Positions 21,601 to 30,837 of a stretch of 64,000 nt of DNA are shown piece after piece. Position 1 is the first letter of the stretch; each line of letters opens with the position of its first letter. The position numbers and the translations under genes are program-made. Location: positions 56,818,754 to 56,882,753 of the forward strand of contig NC_087065.1 in assembly GCF_963678635.1 (NCBI RefSeq), in the 5' to 3' direction. A model generated the notes under the pieces. That model searched no databases and was not told the DNA's origin. It saw only the letters and a list, made by a program, of their open reading frames with translations. The DNA is from Symsagittifera roscoffensis. Taxonomy: Eukaryota > Xenacoelomorpha > Acoela > Convolutidae.

Positions 21601-22731
21601 TCAAGATACATGACGGACTGGGATAAATACCTGCCACAGGTAGTAGGGGCCTACAACAGTACACAGCACTCAACGACGGGAATCAGTCCTTTCATGATGT
21701 TGACGGGCAGGGAGAGAGCAATGCCTCTGACATCTTTTTACCCGGATTACGAGGAGAAAAGGACGTCGCCTCAGGCATACGTGAAAGAAGCGATCAAAAG
21801 ACAACAGGAGCTAAACGAGCTATGCGGGAGGAACACGGCGCAAGCGCAAATGAGACAACGCAGAAAATATGACGAAAAAATATTACAAGCAAAGCCATAT
21901 GAAGTGGGCCAATACGTGTGGGTCTTCCAAAATGTCATACCGCCCAAAGGAACAAAAAAACTACTCAAGAAGTGGAGGGGACCATTCATGATAACGGAAG
22001 TGCATCAAAAAGGACGGTTCTACCGCTTGAGTACTGGGCGAGCAGCACATTATGAAAATCTGAAGCCTCACGTCCCGTCCCCGGAGGACTGGTGCATACC
22101 TAAGGACATGGAGGGTCTCGAGTACCTGGTGGTAGAGCCAGCGTGTGAAGTGAATGAAAAAGGCACCAGAGAGAAAAATGATGGTAATGAGAACTTGAGT
22201 TTGGACGACAATGAAAAGATAGAGGTGGAGTCTGAAGCAGGATCGTTTGTAGAAGAAGACTGGAACGACCCGGAGCAAGATGAGGTGCCGAAGTGGATGG
22301 AGCCAGATCGACCAATACCACTGGGAACCAGGACTGGCAATCGTAAACGGACCGGCATGAGGTACAACAGATACGGGGATGACTTCTTGATCGATAAGAT
22401 ACAGCCAGACAAATTGGGCGAGGAACTACTGAGTACAGGCGAACTGGAAGCCGAAGAGGAATGGCAGGTCATTGACGATGGTGGACACTATCCGCAGGAA
22501 GACTACTCGACACCAGAATTGGAGACGGATCTCGAACAGAGTGAGATAGAGAGGAGGGAGAACACGAACTTGAGGATACTAGAGTGGATGCGCGATGTCA
22601 AAGACGAGAGCCACGAAGGACAAAGCATTCAACAAGTCGACGTGTCATCGGCAAATTATATGAAGACAGAGGACCCTCTTTTCGGATGGACGGCAACAGA
22701 CAGGCCGCTGGACATTCCTCCGGACAATTAA
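18631..22731 (+). CDS. pol: pol of retroelement 1: RT, RNase H, integrase
   Basis: 1,366 residues (coding runs upstream to about 18580). RT: 'YPIPRIDESL', 'TLDLGSAFWQVPL', 'MPFGLCNATATFQ' and the catalytic YVDD at residue 128. RNase H: 'LDTDASVVAISG' (Asp at 276) and 'RVDNRALSWL'. A ~250-residue acidic linker follows. Integrase: HHCC zinc finger from residue 815 (H-x4-H, CLAC), core D881, D940, E976 with the exact 35-residue spacing, and a GPF motif near 21979 (GPY/F module). All catalytic residues are present. A ~200-residue acidic C-terminal tail ends at TAA 22729. The macrodomain ORF follows in the same frame. Confidence 0.95.
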   Translation: MIEPSKPPWACGVVMAKKKGDQLRFCYDFRYLNSVTVKDAYPIPRIDESLSKLGDAKFFTTLDLGSAFWQVPLRKQDRDKTGFACELGLFQRKRMPFGLCNATATFQRLMAHALIGVTMKYGNLVMCYVDDVVIATPTLEDHIERLDEVFACMKRSRLKCKPSKCEILKDSIKYLDRMVDKHGIRPDPDAVEAVLTWKSPKTEHQLMSFLGFANYYREFIKGYADKVYPMQQLMRHKGKKFTWNNAAEESFQRLKKELCEAPVLGMPTEKGMYVLDTDASVVAISGILHQEQEWNGKTVLRPIAYGSKVLSDTEMKYGAPKAEMFAVVTFVEKYRAYLGSEPFKLRVDNRALSWLKTYSMDQSYIGRWIVRLDGYNMIIEHRTRDKHQNADSLSKKTEFYERQEQRESDRPEIKDGFSFMDKETYNSLPLTRWLDKSGKPIEDHPELPKEPPGKTILKKSRRIPIEIILKSKIVRETLKAKGYDLNQVEAGTAQIDNDLMRLLEKLSDDKPVIQEKGQEEPEVTILRRKETVNNTDSSRGSVTDSKDVVRSLVDKILENILEETKVRKKKVAFKEDTEHLGLGQESGEWSMFTEEETGEGKLSGEEWDEDSDESSENQDSLCMILAEEKIRHHDRELQTDPSSGTYNLDIQDIRGGEEFEKIAVSRKPFRELSCNSNVRTNLVPEDDMKIVKRMICVKLSDDIHNPGEMNGQIMALKEHVKARYRLSDLIRAQKNDKMTSNLSKWIQSGVKEKGELEEDSYKILSQFYKEKKDLLYHTADGVVACKRKDEEKILHKHNLIILSQLYQTEVLFRSHDQMGHQGIDKVQQRILHRFDWPGMRKACERWVNACLACLQVKDPRKMKFPLKSVESSEFNEVVQIDHQKICMTESEYNQILVIIDHFTKLAEAVPCQTASAEETCDHLITRWISRYGCPMTFQSDNGKAFVGDLTKELMRRSHIAQAHSTTYHPQTNGLVERQNRTLVNMLRVSCSRYMTDWDKYLPQVVGAYNSTQHSTTGISPFMMLTGRERAMPLTSFYPDYEEKRTSPQAYVKEAIKRQQELNELCGRNTAQAQMRQRRKYDEKILQAKPYEVGQYVWVFQNVIPPKGTKKLLKKWRGPFMITEVHQKGRFYRLSTGRAAHYENLKPHVPSPEDWCIPKDMEGLEYLVVEPACEVNEKGTREKNDGNENLSLDDNEKIEVESEAGSFVEEDWNDPEQDEVPKWMEPDRPIPLGTRTGNRKRTGMRYNRYGDDFLIDKIQPDKLGEELLSTGELEAEEEWQVIDDGGHYPQEDYSTPELETDLEQSEIERRENTNLRILEWMRDVKDESHEGQSIQQVDVSSANYMKTEDPLFGWTATDRPLDIPPDN

Positions 22732-22733
22732 GA

Positions 22734-23385
22734 CCCGACAACATCGACGGGGATGTCGATAAATATTTTTGTCCGGGGAGTGGGAGTAGGACTTACCCAC
22801 ACCGAAAATTTGATGATAAAGAAGCTCAAGGAAGTGAGAGAAACAAGCGAATTGGAACTGGAAGAAGAAGAGCCAGAGCCTACCATAGGTCGGAATTTCA
22901 AAACGAAATTTGAAATACCCAATGAGTACTCGGAAAACATCATGATAACGGATAGCGACTTCATCCTGTCAAACAGGACTAGCGCGATCTGCATCACGGC
23001 GGACATGAGTTTCAAATCAAGATTGGAAGCTGAATTCAAAAGAGAGTACCAGAACGTGGAGTTTCTGTTCAGACAGAGACCAGGACTGGGAGGGATGGCA
23101 GCGCTTCCACCATCAGTAGCATAAGTCCCGGGCAAATATTTGTGCTTCCTAGTGACGAGGGTCAATGACAGGAACACAATTGATCCCGAACACGTGATGT
23201 TGGCACTAACAAGACTACGAGACTTCATGATTGAAAGAGGAATAACGGAGGTCTCAATGCCGGCGTATGACCCAAACAGGGGCAAATTGAGCTCAAGGGA
23301 ATTGTACGCTATCCTACACGTAGTCTTCGCGGAAACGGAGATGATAGTGTATCTTCACAAGAAATACTACTTGAGCATCGCCTGA
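22734..23385 (+). CDS. Macrodomain-like accessory ORF of retroelement 1 (one in-frame TAA)
   Basis: Same frame as pol, one stop codon downstream. ATG at 22753. About 210 residues, interrupted by TAA at 23122-23124. After an acidic start, 'DSDFILSNRTSAICITADM' and 'LEAEFKREYQNVEFL' occupy the place of the first macrodomain strands and helix. After the stop 'KYLCFLVTRVND', 'ALTRLRDFMIERGITEVSMP' and 'LYAILHVVFAETEMIVYLH' follow the OARD1/Poa1-type macrodomain closely. Macrodomains bind or hydrolyse ADP-ribose. The Gly-rich catalytic loop of active enzymes is not obvious, so binding only, or a derived role, is possible. The stop may make this copy dead. Confidence 0.7.
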
Positions 23386-23879
23386 GTTGGGCACACGGGG
23401 GTCTCGAGTTGGGCGTGAGGGAGGAGTCTCGAGTTAGGTACTGGGGTGCGGCACAGGTAAGGGGATCTTAAGACGCGATTGGCATGACAATTGAATTTTA
23501 GAAGGATTAACGGCGCTAAAACATAAAATGAATCTGCATGCCTTTAAAGAAATTCCAATTAAATTGTTTTAAGTGGAATGAAAATGATAAGATTTTAACC
23601 ATACTGGTAAAAGGGGGGTTTCTAGGTCAGGAACATGACATATTAAGTCTTAATATGGTTTCTGTTTTCAGATCAAGTTTGATAAACAAAGTTGAAAATC
23701 CAACTATACTCAAGCGAGAGACAGAAAGGGAAATCTTGATTGAACTCGCGATAATCGACACCTGCAGCAAGCATTTGCAAGGAGACATTTCTAGAGAATT
23801 CTTAAGTTGGTCAATTCTTGAGTTGGTAAGGTAGTTCTTGAGCTGGTTAACACTTGAATACATCCCGAAGTCACAGAAA
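23386..23879 (+). promoter_or_regulatory. Inter-ORF region with candidate splice sites, retroelement 1
   Basis: Holds 'TCTCGAGTT' repeats, a donor-like CACAG|GTAAGG at 23457 and a strong acceptor-like TTTCTGTTTTCAG ending at 23671, 209 bp before the ATG of the next ORF. A ~98-codon open frame (23538-23834, low-complexity, AT-rich) overlaps the acceptor and has no recognisable similarity. The acceptor could serve a spliced mRNA for the downstream ORF. Confidence 0.4.
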
Positions 23880-26800
23880 ATGGCAGACAGGTTCTGGAAA
23901 TCCGTGCCCGCGGCCCTGAAGAAGCCTACTCTCGATGAGCTGCACAGACGCCTGAGGGACCTGGATTATACCCAGATAGACGAGAGAATGGCGGTAATGC
24001 TGAATGCCATCCTCCAGTTGGAAGAACAGGGTGAGTGCAGGGAGTCTGCGACGGAGGCTGTCTTGATGGTCGGCTACACCACCGAGGGAATATCAAATCA
24101 GGAACAGACCAGATGGTTGTCTTGGAATGTGGATGGAGGAGTAAGGGGCTTTGACTTGGCAAGGAATCCTGGCCTGAGTAACAATACCGAATATGGCGCA
24201 GGAGAATTCCCACTACCAACTAGGCCATCAGCGAGATCGACAGGCCAGAGCTCGAGTAAGGTGCCATTGATGACGCGAGTGCAACAGACGACTGAGGCAT
24301 ATCCGGATCTTGGTGTTCTAAAGAAAGAGCTCGAGACATTGAAGGAAATGGAAGACTGCTTGAAGAAGTTGGACAGTGGAGTAGCTCGCAAACGACGCAA
24401 TTGGGCCACCCAGCAAAAGGCTGAGGTTAACAAGATAGAATTGGCGAACCAGCTGAAGAGGTCCTGGCAGAACTTATTGAAGGATCATTTTGAAGAGGCA
24501 ATGAGGACACCCTCATCAGCACCGCCATTGATGGCGAATCCCTTCGTTAGAACCGCAGGACAATTGATGCTCACCTGGAGTCTGGTGGGAATAGAGTTGG
24601 AGACATTGACCTCGTATGACAGGTTGAAGTTGGGAAGCAAGAAGCTAGAAGTGTATCAAGCACTGATGCAGCACGTGGCCAGGGATAATTCAGGCTTGAG
24701 CCTGGCTAGGAGGAAGGATGCCACATGTTTCTTGAGATGGATAATGTCAATGATGTCTGATAGCACCATCTTGGCGTGCTACCAAAGAGCAAGCGGAAGT
24801 AAAACCGTGGAAAAGAGAGTCTCAACGATCATATTAAACGTATATCAGAGTACTGGAATAGAGAAGGAAGATGGTTCCAGACTATCCCTAGAGAACCACA
24901 GAAAGCTGGACGAGGTACGGAGGTTTAAGAAAGAAGAAGTTCGAAGAAGAACATGATGTTCACCGTAACCTGGCCTCGCCAGAGCAGTACTCGAGACTCA
25001 GTGAGAAGGGGGGATACCAATACGTGTCTCGAGTGATGGGGATAGCCTACAACCCCTTCTTAGACTCAGAAACTGGAGGCGCTCACAGGAACCACGAGGT
25101 AGCGGAGCTGCTGACGTTTTGGACAGAAAAACTAGTGGAAATAGACGCGGTGGAGAAAGAGAGGCCGAGCCTGGGCCTGATTATTGAGAAAACACCGGAG
25201 GTGGTGAGCATACCGCGCTCGAACAAGAGAGTTGAAGTGAACATGGGTGATGGCAATGGCTTGTTGATCACGAACTTGGGAGTGGTATGGAAGTTACTAA
25301 GACCCTCCTGGTGCCCACATCCCCACGCGAGTCTGATCGAGGAGACCACCGAGCGGGTGAGGTTAGCACCAACGGAAGATGAAGATTTGGCAAAGTTGAG
25401 TGTGGTGCACAAACTGATCTTACCTCAGATGAAGGAGTCAGGCGAAAAGACGAACAATCTCGAGTCAGCAAAGAAGATGGAGCCGGGTAGCTGTCTGGAT
25501 TCTACGTGTGGGAGTGGAGAGCACACCTGCGATGGACGATCATGTGTCAGGATACTGTCCTTTCAAAAAGAAGATCTGGTTACTTGGTTTGAAGACATCA
25601 CGGAAAGGGAGAAAAGTGAAGTACAAATAGTGGCGGAGTGTTACGCGAGAACTACAGTGAACATAGCGACAGCTTTCGGATTCTTCTCGAGAATGTGTAG
25701 TCTGCAGTCACTGGAGAGGCTAGAGTCTGAACACCATTTAGTGACTGCGTTGAGCGTGGAATCATGGCCTGGGGTGTTGCAGGTGACTCAAAAACATATC
25801 CGGAGCTGGAAGGTTGATCTCGAGGCGGAAATGGGGTTTCCCATGAGCGAAGCTTATGGCCTGCCATTGAACGCAAAATCCCTGATAGGGTCAATGATGG
25901 CCAATTTGTGTAGAAGCCACTACCCACTGCACATGGCGATGGTGGAAGCATCCAGCCAGAGATTATTGGTGGACAAGGCCTTCTCAGTGCCCAAGTGCGT
26001 GAGGTTGGCTCGGGTATCGCATCACTCGCACAAGTTGTTGAGGAAAATCAGAGGGACAGTACCGAAAGAGATGAGAGATGACTTGAATGAAATCTGGGGA
26101 GAAGAGCTTTTGAAATTGGAAAGTGAGAACACAAGCGATCACGAGAGACAAAACGTGATCGGAAAACCTGTGGGGGGTGCTCCAAACATGGGAGAGAACG
26201 ACACGATGCATGAGAAAATGATGGAGCTTGAGCCTCTCTTGGAAGCCTCGGGGGAGCGTAACCTCAGGAGCATTGAGATCACCCATGGAGAATGCCCATG
26301 CCACTGTTTGGCACAAACGGTGTGGTATCCAGATCAGAAGAACCTCTGCCTGGTGTGGGATATGGAAAAAATTCGGTCGATCGGATTACCGGATCACCGG
26401 CAGAAGGTGACGCTCCTAGTAGTGAGTACGATGCTGGCTCTGAGATGGATAGAAGAGAATATAACGAAGTATCGGGAAGCGAAGACGCCAACGGCTGAGT
26501 CAATATATGCGATAGACTACAGCAGGAGACTCGAGTTGTTTGAGACTGCATGCAAAGTATTCGCCATACCAATGGAAGTCAGACACGTATGGAGCCGCTT
26601 GAGGTACTTTCCATGGTTTCGAGCGACACTGACGTCTTGGTTATACATGACAACGAAAGATCACATGAGAAAGCATCAAAAGGAGTATCGACAGTTCCAG
26701 GCCGAGATTCGGCCGGAAGCTTTCAAGAGACCCCTGTTGACCCATCGAAATGTGATCACGACAGGATGGAAAAGAGTGGGTAAAATGTCTAGAGACAATA

Positions 26801-27078
26801 CCAAAGCGAGGGAATCGATACTAGAGGAGGACTTGGCGAAGAACGTGAGCCTGAGCCTGCACAATTCCTTTTGTTTGAACCGGGAATCTAGGGTGAAGGC
26901 ACTGCCCAACCAGGCAAAGAGGTTGCAGGAGCAAAGGGAATGGATGCGATCCTATGATCAGCTGAAGGCTTGGGAGGAGATTGTGATTAGCTTCGATGAT
27001 GAAGAAGAACTGTTGAGACAGTTTGCCGTATCCAGTACTTCAGGGGACGGCACCTCCAAGGCGAAGGGTGCGAAATGA
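23880..27078 (+). pseudogene. Large accessory ORF of unknown family, retroelement 1 (one frameshift)
   Basis: ATG at 23880 in good context (GAAAATGG). The first part runs to 24956. The same protein evidently continues in the next frame from about 24940 ('FEEEHDVHRNLASPEQYS') to TGA at 27076-27078, about 1,066 residues in all. The break falls in an AAGAAAGAAGAAG tract. There is no signal peptide and no transmembrane segment, so it does not look like an envelope. A cysteine cluster (CLDSTCGSGEHTCDGRSC) lies near 25494 and 'CPCHCLA' near 26292. The C-terminal third is basic and helical. It occupies the place of env in env-carrying elements. I do not recognise the family. Confidence 0.7.
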
Positions 27079-27107
27079 GCGGTTGGTTCGAAGAGATCTT
27101 GAATCTT

Positions 27108-27123
27108 GAGAGGGAAAGGGGGG
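27108..27123 (+). other. Candidate polypurine tract, retroelement 1
   Basis: GAGAGGGAAAGGGGGG, 16 purines, 30 bp after the last ORF. This would prime plus-strand synthesis and normally sits directly against the 3' LTR, which suggests the LTR starts here rather than at 27508. Confidence 0.55.
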
Positions 27124-27507
27124 CTTGAGTGTGAATCCGGATGAAACCTGGGTTCACGAAAAAGAAATTTTAACGAATCAGATATTGTTATTAATATGCT
27201 ATATTTACTATATAAATCAAAATGCTGCATGACAATTTCCTGATTGAATGGGACAAAATTTTTTTTAAATAATTGGCTTGAAAAGCGAGAATTCAAGGGT
27301 GCAGGTGTGTGCAGATTTTGATTGCTGTTTAGCGATAGTGTGAAAATTTTACATGGCCGTGAATTTTGGGGTGTAGATAACCTTAAGTCTGCTGCAAACT
27401 TCTGTAAATGACCACTGGCACTGTACCTTGAGCAACACTCGGTTTTCTGGGACTCACTGACAGACGACAGCACGCGATGAGGACATCGATCTTGAGTCCG
27501 GGGAGTA
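27124..27507 (+). promoter_or_regulatory. Candidate U3 segment present only at the 3' end of retroelement 1
   Basis: 384 bp between the polypurine tract and the repeated LTR sequence. It contains TATATTTACTATATAAAT with a TATAAA at 27211, as in an LTR promoter. No counterpart exists in front of the 5' copy at 11059. Either it is the U3 lost from the 5' LTR or a non-LTR 3' region. Confidence 0.45.
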
Positions 27508-28412
27508 TGTGCCAGTCGGTCATATTTGGAAGTTTGACCTTGAGAAAAACAAGAACGCTTAATTTTGGAGTGAAATTTGATTTTTCAAAAATTCGAATGG
27601 AGCCTGTCATGCACGATTCTCTCGCGATAACTGAAAACCGAAAAAGAGAAATCAGAACGATCGAGTAACAATCGCGGGAAAGTTGCCAGATAAAGCAGTA
27701 GGAAATTGCCATTCGCAATTTCCGTCACAATAAAACTAGAGTAGAGCTGTCCTATCTGAAACAGAAGGAAGCGTATTCCCGAGAATTGGACTATTGTTGC
27801 TCGACTGGATTATCATTCAAACTGGACTAGAGTGAACCTTCGATGGAAAGGTGGACAGCTTGAGTGTCCCAATGGTTCACGAGAAACTATACTCTAGAGT
27901 TCAAACTTGTTCCTGTTATTGAAACTAACAAACATTAAACTCATTTAGTTACATTATTTAATTCTCGAGTTGTTTACTAACTTAATTACTCCCAGTTCTT
28001 GAGCGTGCTACGATGTGAGTACCCAATTTAAATTTCTAGAGTGTGTTTTATGATTGTTATGTTGAGGTAAGGCGAGTTTTAGGTTGATCCATCTGAAATG
28101 GATCAAAGTTCCACTGTCTAATAAAAAGTAACTTAACGGATTGTTCCGACCCGGTTTTTAACGGCGTTCATGTATTTTGGGTATATAGAGACCTAAGTAT
28201 GGGGACGTTCTTATTTCTAGAGTGGGGGGATATTTTGGTAGTAGCCTTTAAGCTGTAACGGGTCGTAGTCTCATGTCACAAGCGAACCGAATTGGCTCCG
28301 ACTGATTTGAGGTAGAAAAACACAAGAGATAGTGTCCCTGACTCTTGAGCCAATGGTTATAGGGCCTATTTTTCTTAAGCCTCATGTGTGACTACAGTAG
28401 ACGAATGTTACA
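27508..28412 (+). repeat. 3' LTR of retroelement 1
   Basis: 905 bp, TGTGCCAG...GTTACA, nine substitutions and no indels against 11059-11963. AATAAA near 28120. The bases after it (AAGTAAAAAG) do not repeat those before the 5' copy. Confidence 0.9.
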
Positions 28413-28806
28413 AAGTAAAAAGATTTGATTGGTTGATTGTATTAATCTCATTGAATAAATTATTAACAAATATGCGACTACTTTTTAACGCATGAATTTT
28501 GTCTAATTTTATTTGTTAAGCATTTATTTAAAGTGATGAAGTTTTGACTAACAATTAGTTTTATGTTGACAGGAAACAGAGAAAAGTATCCACACGCCCC
28601 GCTACCAACGACTCCCTGCTGGCAATTAAAAAAAGATGCATCTAACCACTACAGTAAATTTTCAACAAAAAACTTCACCGATGTCAGAAAAAATCTGAAA
28701 AAAAAACTAAAAATTTGAATAAAGTGTCACATTATCAAGCTGAGTTTATGATATTGTTACAATTTAACAATTTCTTTAATTATCTTATAATACTGAAGAT
28801 ACCGAT
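28413..28806. other. Non-coding flank right of retroelement 1
   Basis: AT-rich, no gene or known repeat seen. Confidence 0.5.
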
Positions 28807-29000
28807 TTGAGCATATTCGGTTCAGGCATGGTCATGTATCCTGCAGATGTGAGCATGTTTAGTTCAGGCATGATAATGTATCCTGCAGGTGTGAGCATGT
28901 TTAGTTCAGGTATGATCATGTATCCTGCAGGTGTGAGCATGTTTAGTTCAGGCATGATCATTCATGCTGCAGGTGTGAGCATATCTTCAGTTAGCACACC
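28807..29000 (+). repeat. 42-bp minisatellite, ~4.5 copies
   Basis: Unit GTGTGAGCATGTTTAGTTCA followed by GGCATGATCATGTATCCTGC, 42 bp in all. The frame is open because 42 is a multiple of three; the resulting 'VSMFSSGMIMYPAG' repeats are not taken as a gene. Degraded units continue to about 29070. Confidence 0.85.
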
Positions 29001-29371
29001 TGATGCAGGTCTGATGCAGGTATGTGCATGCCGAATATAGACATGCTGCACATCTGTTACAGACATGAATTTTGCATGATTTTACAATGATCCGATATGA
29101 TTATGGCCAAAAAGTTCGGTACGGACAGGCTTAGGCAACATTTTTCAGCCCAAAAAGTAAGTAAAAAGCTTTTGATTAGTTTTTGAGTCATTTAATAATT
29201 AACATAAAAATCGGGCGCCACAAATAGAAGTATTTTTTGTGAAGTGAGAGGGGGTGACAAAAATGATTACAAGTGAAAGGCCGTATAACATGTGCAACTG
29301 ATTGCGGTTCTACCGGTGCTACCTTATGACATTCTACCCTAGCGCTAGATTCTCGTTTAAGGTGCACTTGC

Positions 29372-29465
29372 CTGTAGCTGAGTTCGGAGTCTAGTTTCCT
29401 GTACATCTCGTGGGCAGTGTCGCAATTCGCACTCTCGCTCTCCCACTGCAGAGTCATTTGGAGAC
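29372..29465 (-). CDS. SLATT-like gene exon: start of post-membrane helix
   Basis: Acceptor TTGTTCAG before 29465, donor AG|GCAAGT. Encodes GLQMTLQWESESANCDTAHE and MYRKLDSELSYR: the turn after the second membrane helix and the His-containing amphipathic helix of a SLATT module. Confidence 0.75.
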
Positions 29466-29657
29466 CTGAACAAAAAACATATCAGATTATTTCAGCATAT
29501 TACAAATTTTGAAAATTCACCTCCACCCCCTTACAAAAATCTACATTCGTCCCGGCTAGAAATGGTTCCAAACTTGTTTTTAACAATAACTCAACTGTTT
29601 GCATGTATCAATATTTCGAAGTTTTCTTGCTTTCTTCCTTTTATTAATAATTGGCCA

Positions 29658-30052
29658 TAGGGGCTGATTTAGGGGGGTTTGGCGGACGCCCTCTCCTCAG
29701 GGATTCGAACCCCTGCCGACCCAAAGGGTCCCCCTTTGGTATTTTTTAAGAAATCCATTTTTGGCCAACTTACCCTAAAATTTTGGGGTGGCTTTGGCGC
29801 CAATATATAGTAAGTTTGAGGGGGAGCGCGCGCCAAAAAAACGCGATTTTATGTCAAAACTTTCCAAAAAAAGCCCAAAAACGGTTTTTCGACCTGTTTT
29901 TCAAAAGTTTGCCTGCGGCGCAGAAAAATTGGCCAAAAAGGCGTCTTTTTAGTGCTTTAGAAGAGCTGGGAAAACATTTTGGTCGACCTAAAAAAATCCT
30001 TGAAAATCCGTAGATCCCCCCCCCCCTCGAGAAAATCATAGATCCGCCCCTG
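29658..30052 (+). mobile_element. Family A repeat, copy 2 (full length)
   Basis: Starts AGGGGCTGATTTA and ends TAGATCCGCCCCT, inverted at 11 of 13 positions. Carries GGGATTCGAACCCCTG, a perfect inverted form of a tRNA B box (GGTTCGAATCC), and the GGCGCCAA / GCGCGCGCC landmarks. Confidence 0.75.
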
Positions 30053-30377
30053 ATTGGCAAAAAAGAGAAGTTTGTTTGGCGAAGAAAAGAAATAATTGTA
30101 TTTTCTGAGCACTATCATAAGCTTGAAAAGCTTTTTTAAATCCTCATAACAAATATTCTGTTTTTGTTAAAAATAGTAGCATTTTCATTAATCTTTTTTA
30201 ATAGGAGGTTAAGAACAAAAATTCACAGAGGTTTTCTTTCAGAAAATGCAATACAAGGTTTTTGAAAACTTATTGGAAAAATTTGAAAAAAAATGGTTGC
30301 ATGGAAGCTGGAATTGCGAAAAAATAACAGAAACTGAGATGTTCATGTTCACAAAAATATGGGTAATGTGCAGATAC
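30053..30377. other. Non-coding intron sequence
   Basis: AT-rich; nothing recognised. Confidence 0.5.
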
Positions 30378-30535
30378 CTGTGAGGATAGAGATTATGGCG
30401 GATACTTTAATGATGAAGAGAGACAGCATGTGGTTGCTCTCCTGGGTGGCGACGAGGGAGGAGAGGATGGTGGCGAGGGTAGAGAGCAGAACGAGCGGAG
30501 AGTAGAAACAGCCCAGATTCAGGAAGTAGTAGTAT
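30378..30535 (-). CDS. SLATT-like gene exon: two membrane helices
   Basis: Acceptor GGTTACAG before 30535, donor CAG|GTATCTG. Encodes YYYFLNLGCFYSPLVLLSTL, then 'ATILSSLV', a short polar loop (ATQESNHM) and 'LSLFIIKVSAIISILT'. Two hydrophobic stretches separated by about ten polar residues are the 2-TM core of a SLATT domain, including the aromatic-rich lead-in and Pro in the first helix. Phases agree with both neighbours. Confidence 0.8.
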
Positions 30536-30837
30536 CTGTAACCCAACCACACACCTTACTTCTATCAAGCTTAAAGGTTCAACTATGATTGTTGCAGCCA
30601 CCAATCAAGAAATCTGTATGAGATATTCCTAGACATTTGTACACAGATCAAATAATAAGCTTTTATTCGTTTTGATTTAAAAAAACATTGAATCATTGAT
30701 TCAAGAAGTTAATCATGAGTTGGTACATTTTTTTGAAAGTTTCGATATAAAATGTTTAATCAAGGCGCGGATCTAGGGTTTCTCAAAGATAGCAAAACTT
30801 GATGCAGCACAGGTAAATCTAAAAAAAAGAATATCTG

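Larger units (their letters stand above)
11059..28412 (+). mobile_element. Retroelement 1: Ty3/gypsy-type LTR retrotransposon with accessory ORFs
   Basis: Two 905-bp terminal copies differ at nine positions with no indels. Between them lie, in order, a primer-binding site, a long repetitive leader, gag with CCHC, DTGA protease, RT with YVDD, RNase H, an HHCC plus D,D-35-E integrase, a macrodomain-like ORF and a long ORF of unknown family. Domain order PR-RT-RH-IN puts it in the Ty3/gypsy class. Several frames are broken by single-base shifts or stops, so this copy is probably not autonomous. No target-site duplication was found. It lies antisense in an intron of the SLATT-like gene. Confidence 0.9.
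9668..29371 (-). other. 19.7-kb GC-AG intron of the SLATT-like gene
   Basis: The donor is AG|GCAAGT at 29371, the standard form of the rare GC-AG class, and the acceptor is TTTCAG at 9668. No GT donor in that exon gives the right phase, which supports the GC donor. Retroelement 1 and family B and minisatellite sequences fill the intron. Confidence 0.6.

Noticed and set aside
25024-27078. Envelope protein in retroelement 1
   Set aside because: No signal peptide, no membrane-spanning stretch and no fusion-peptide-like segment.
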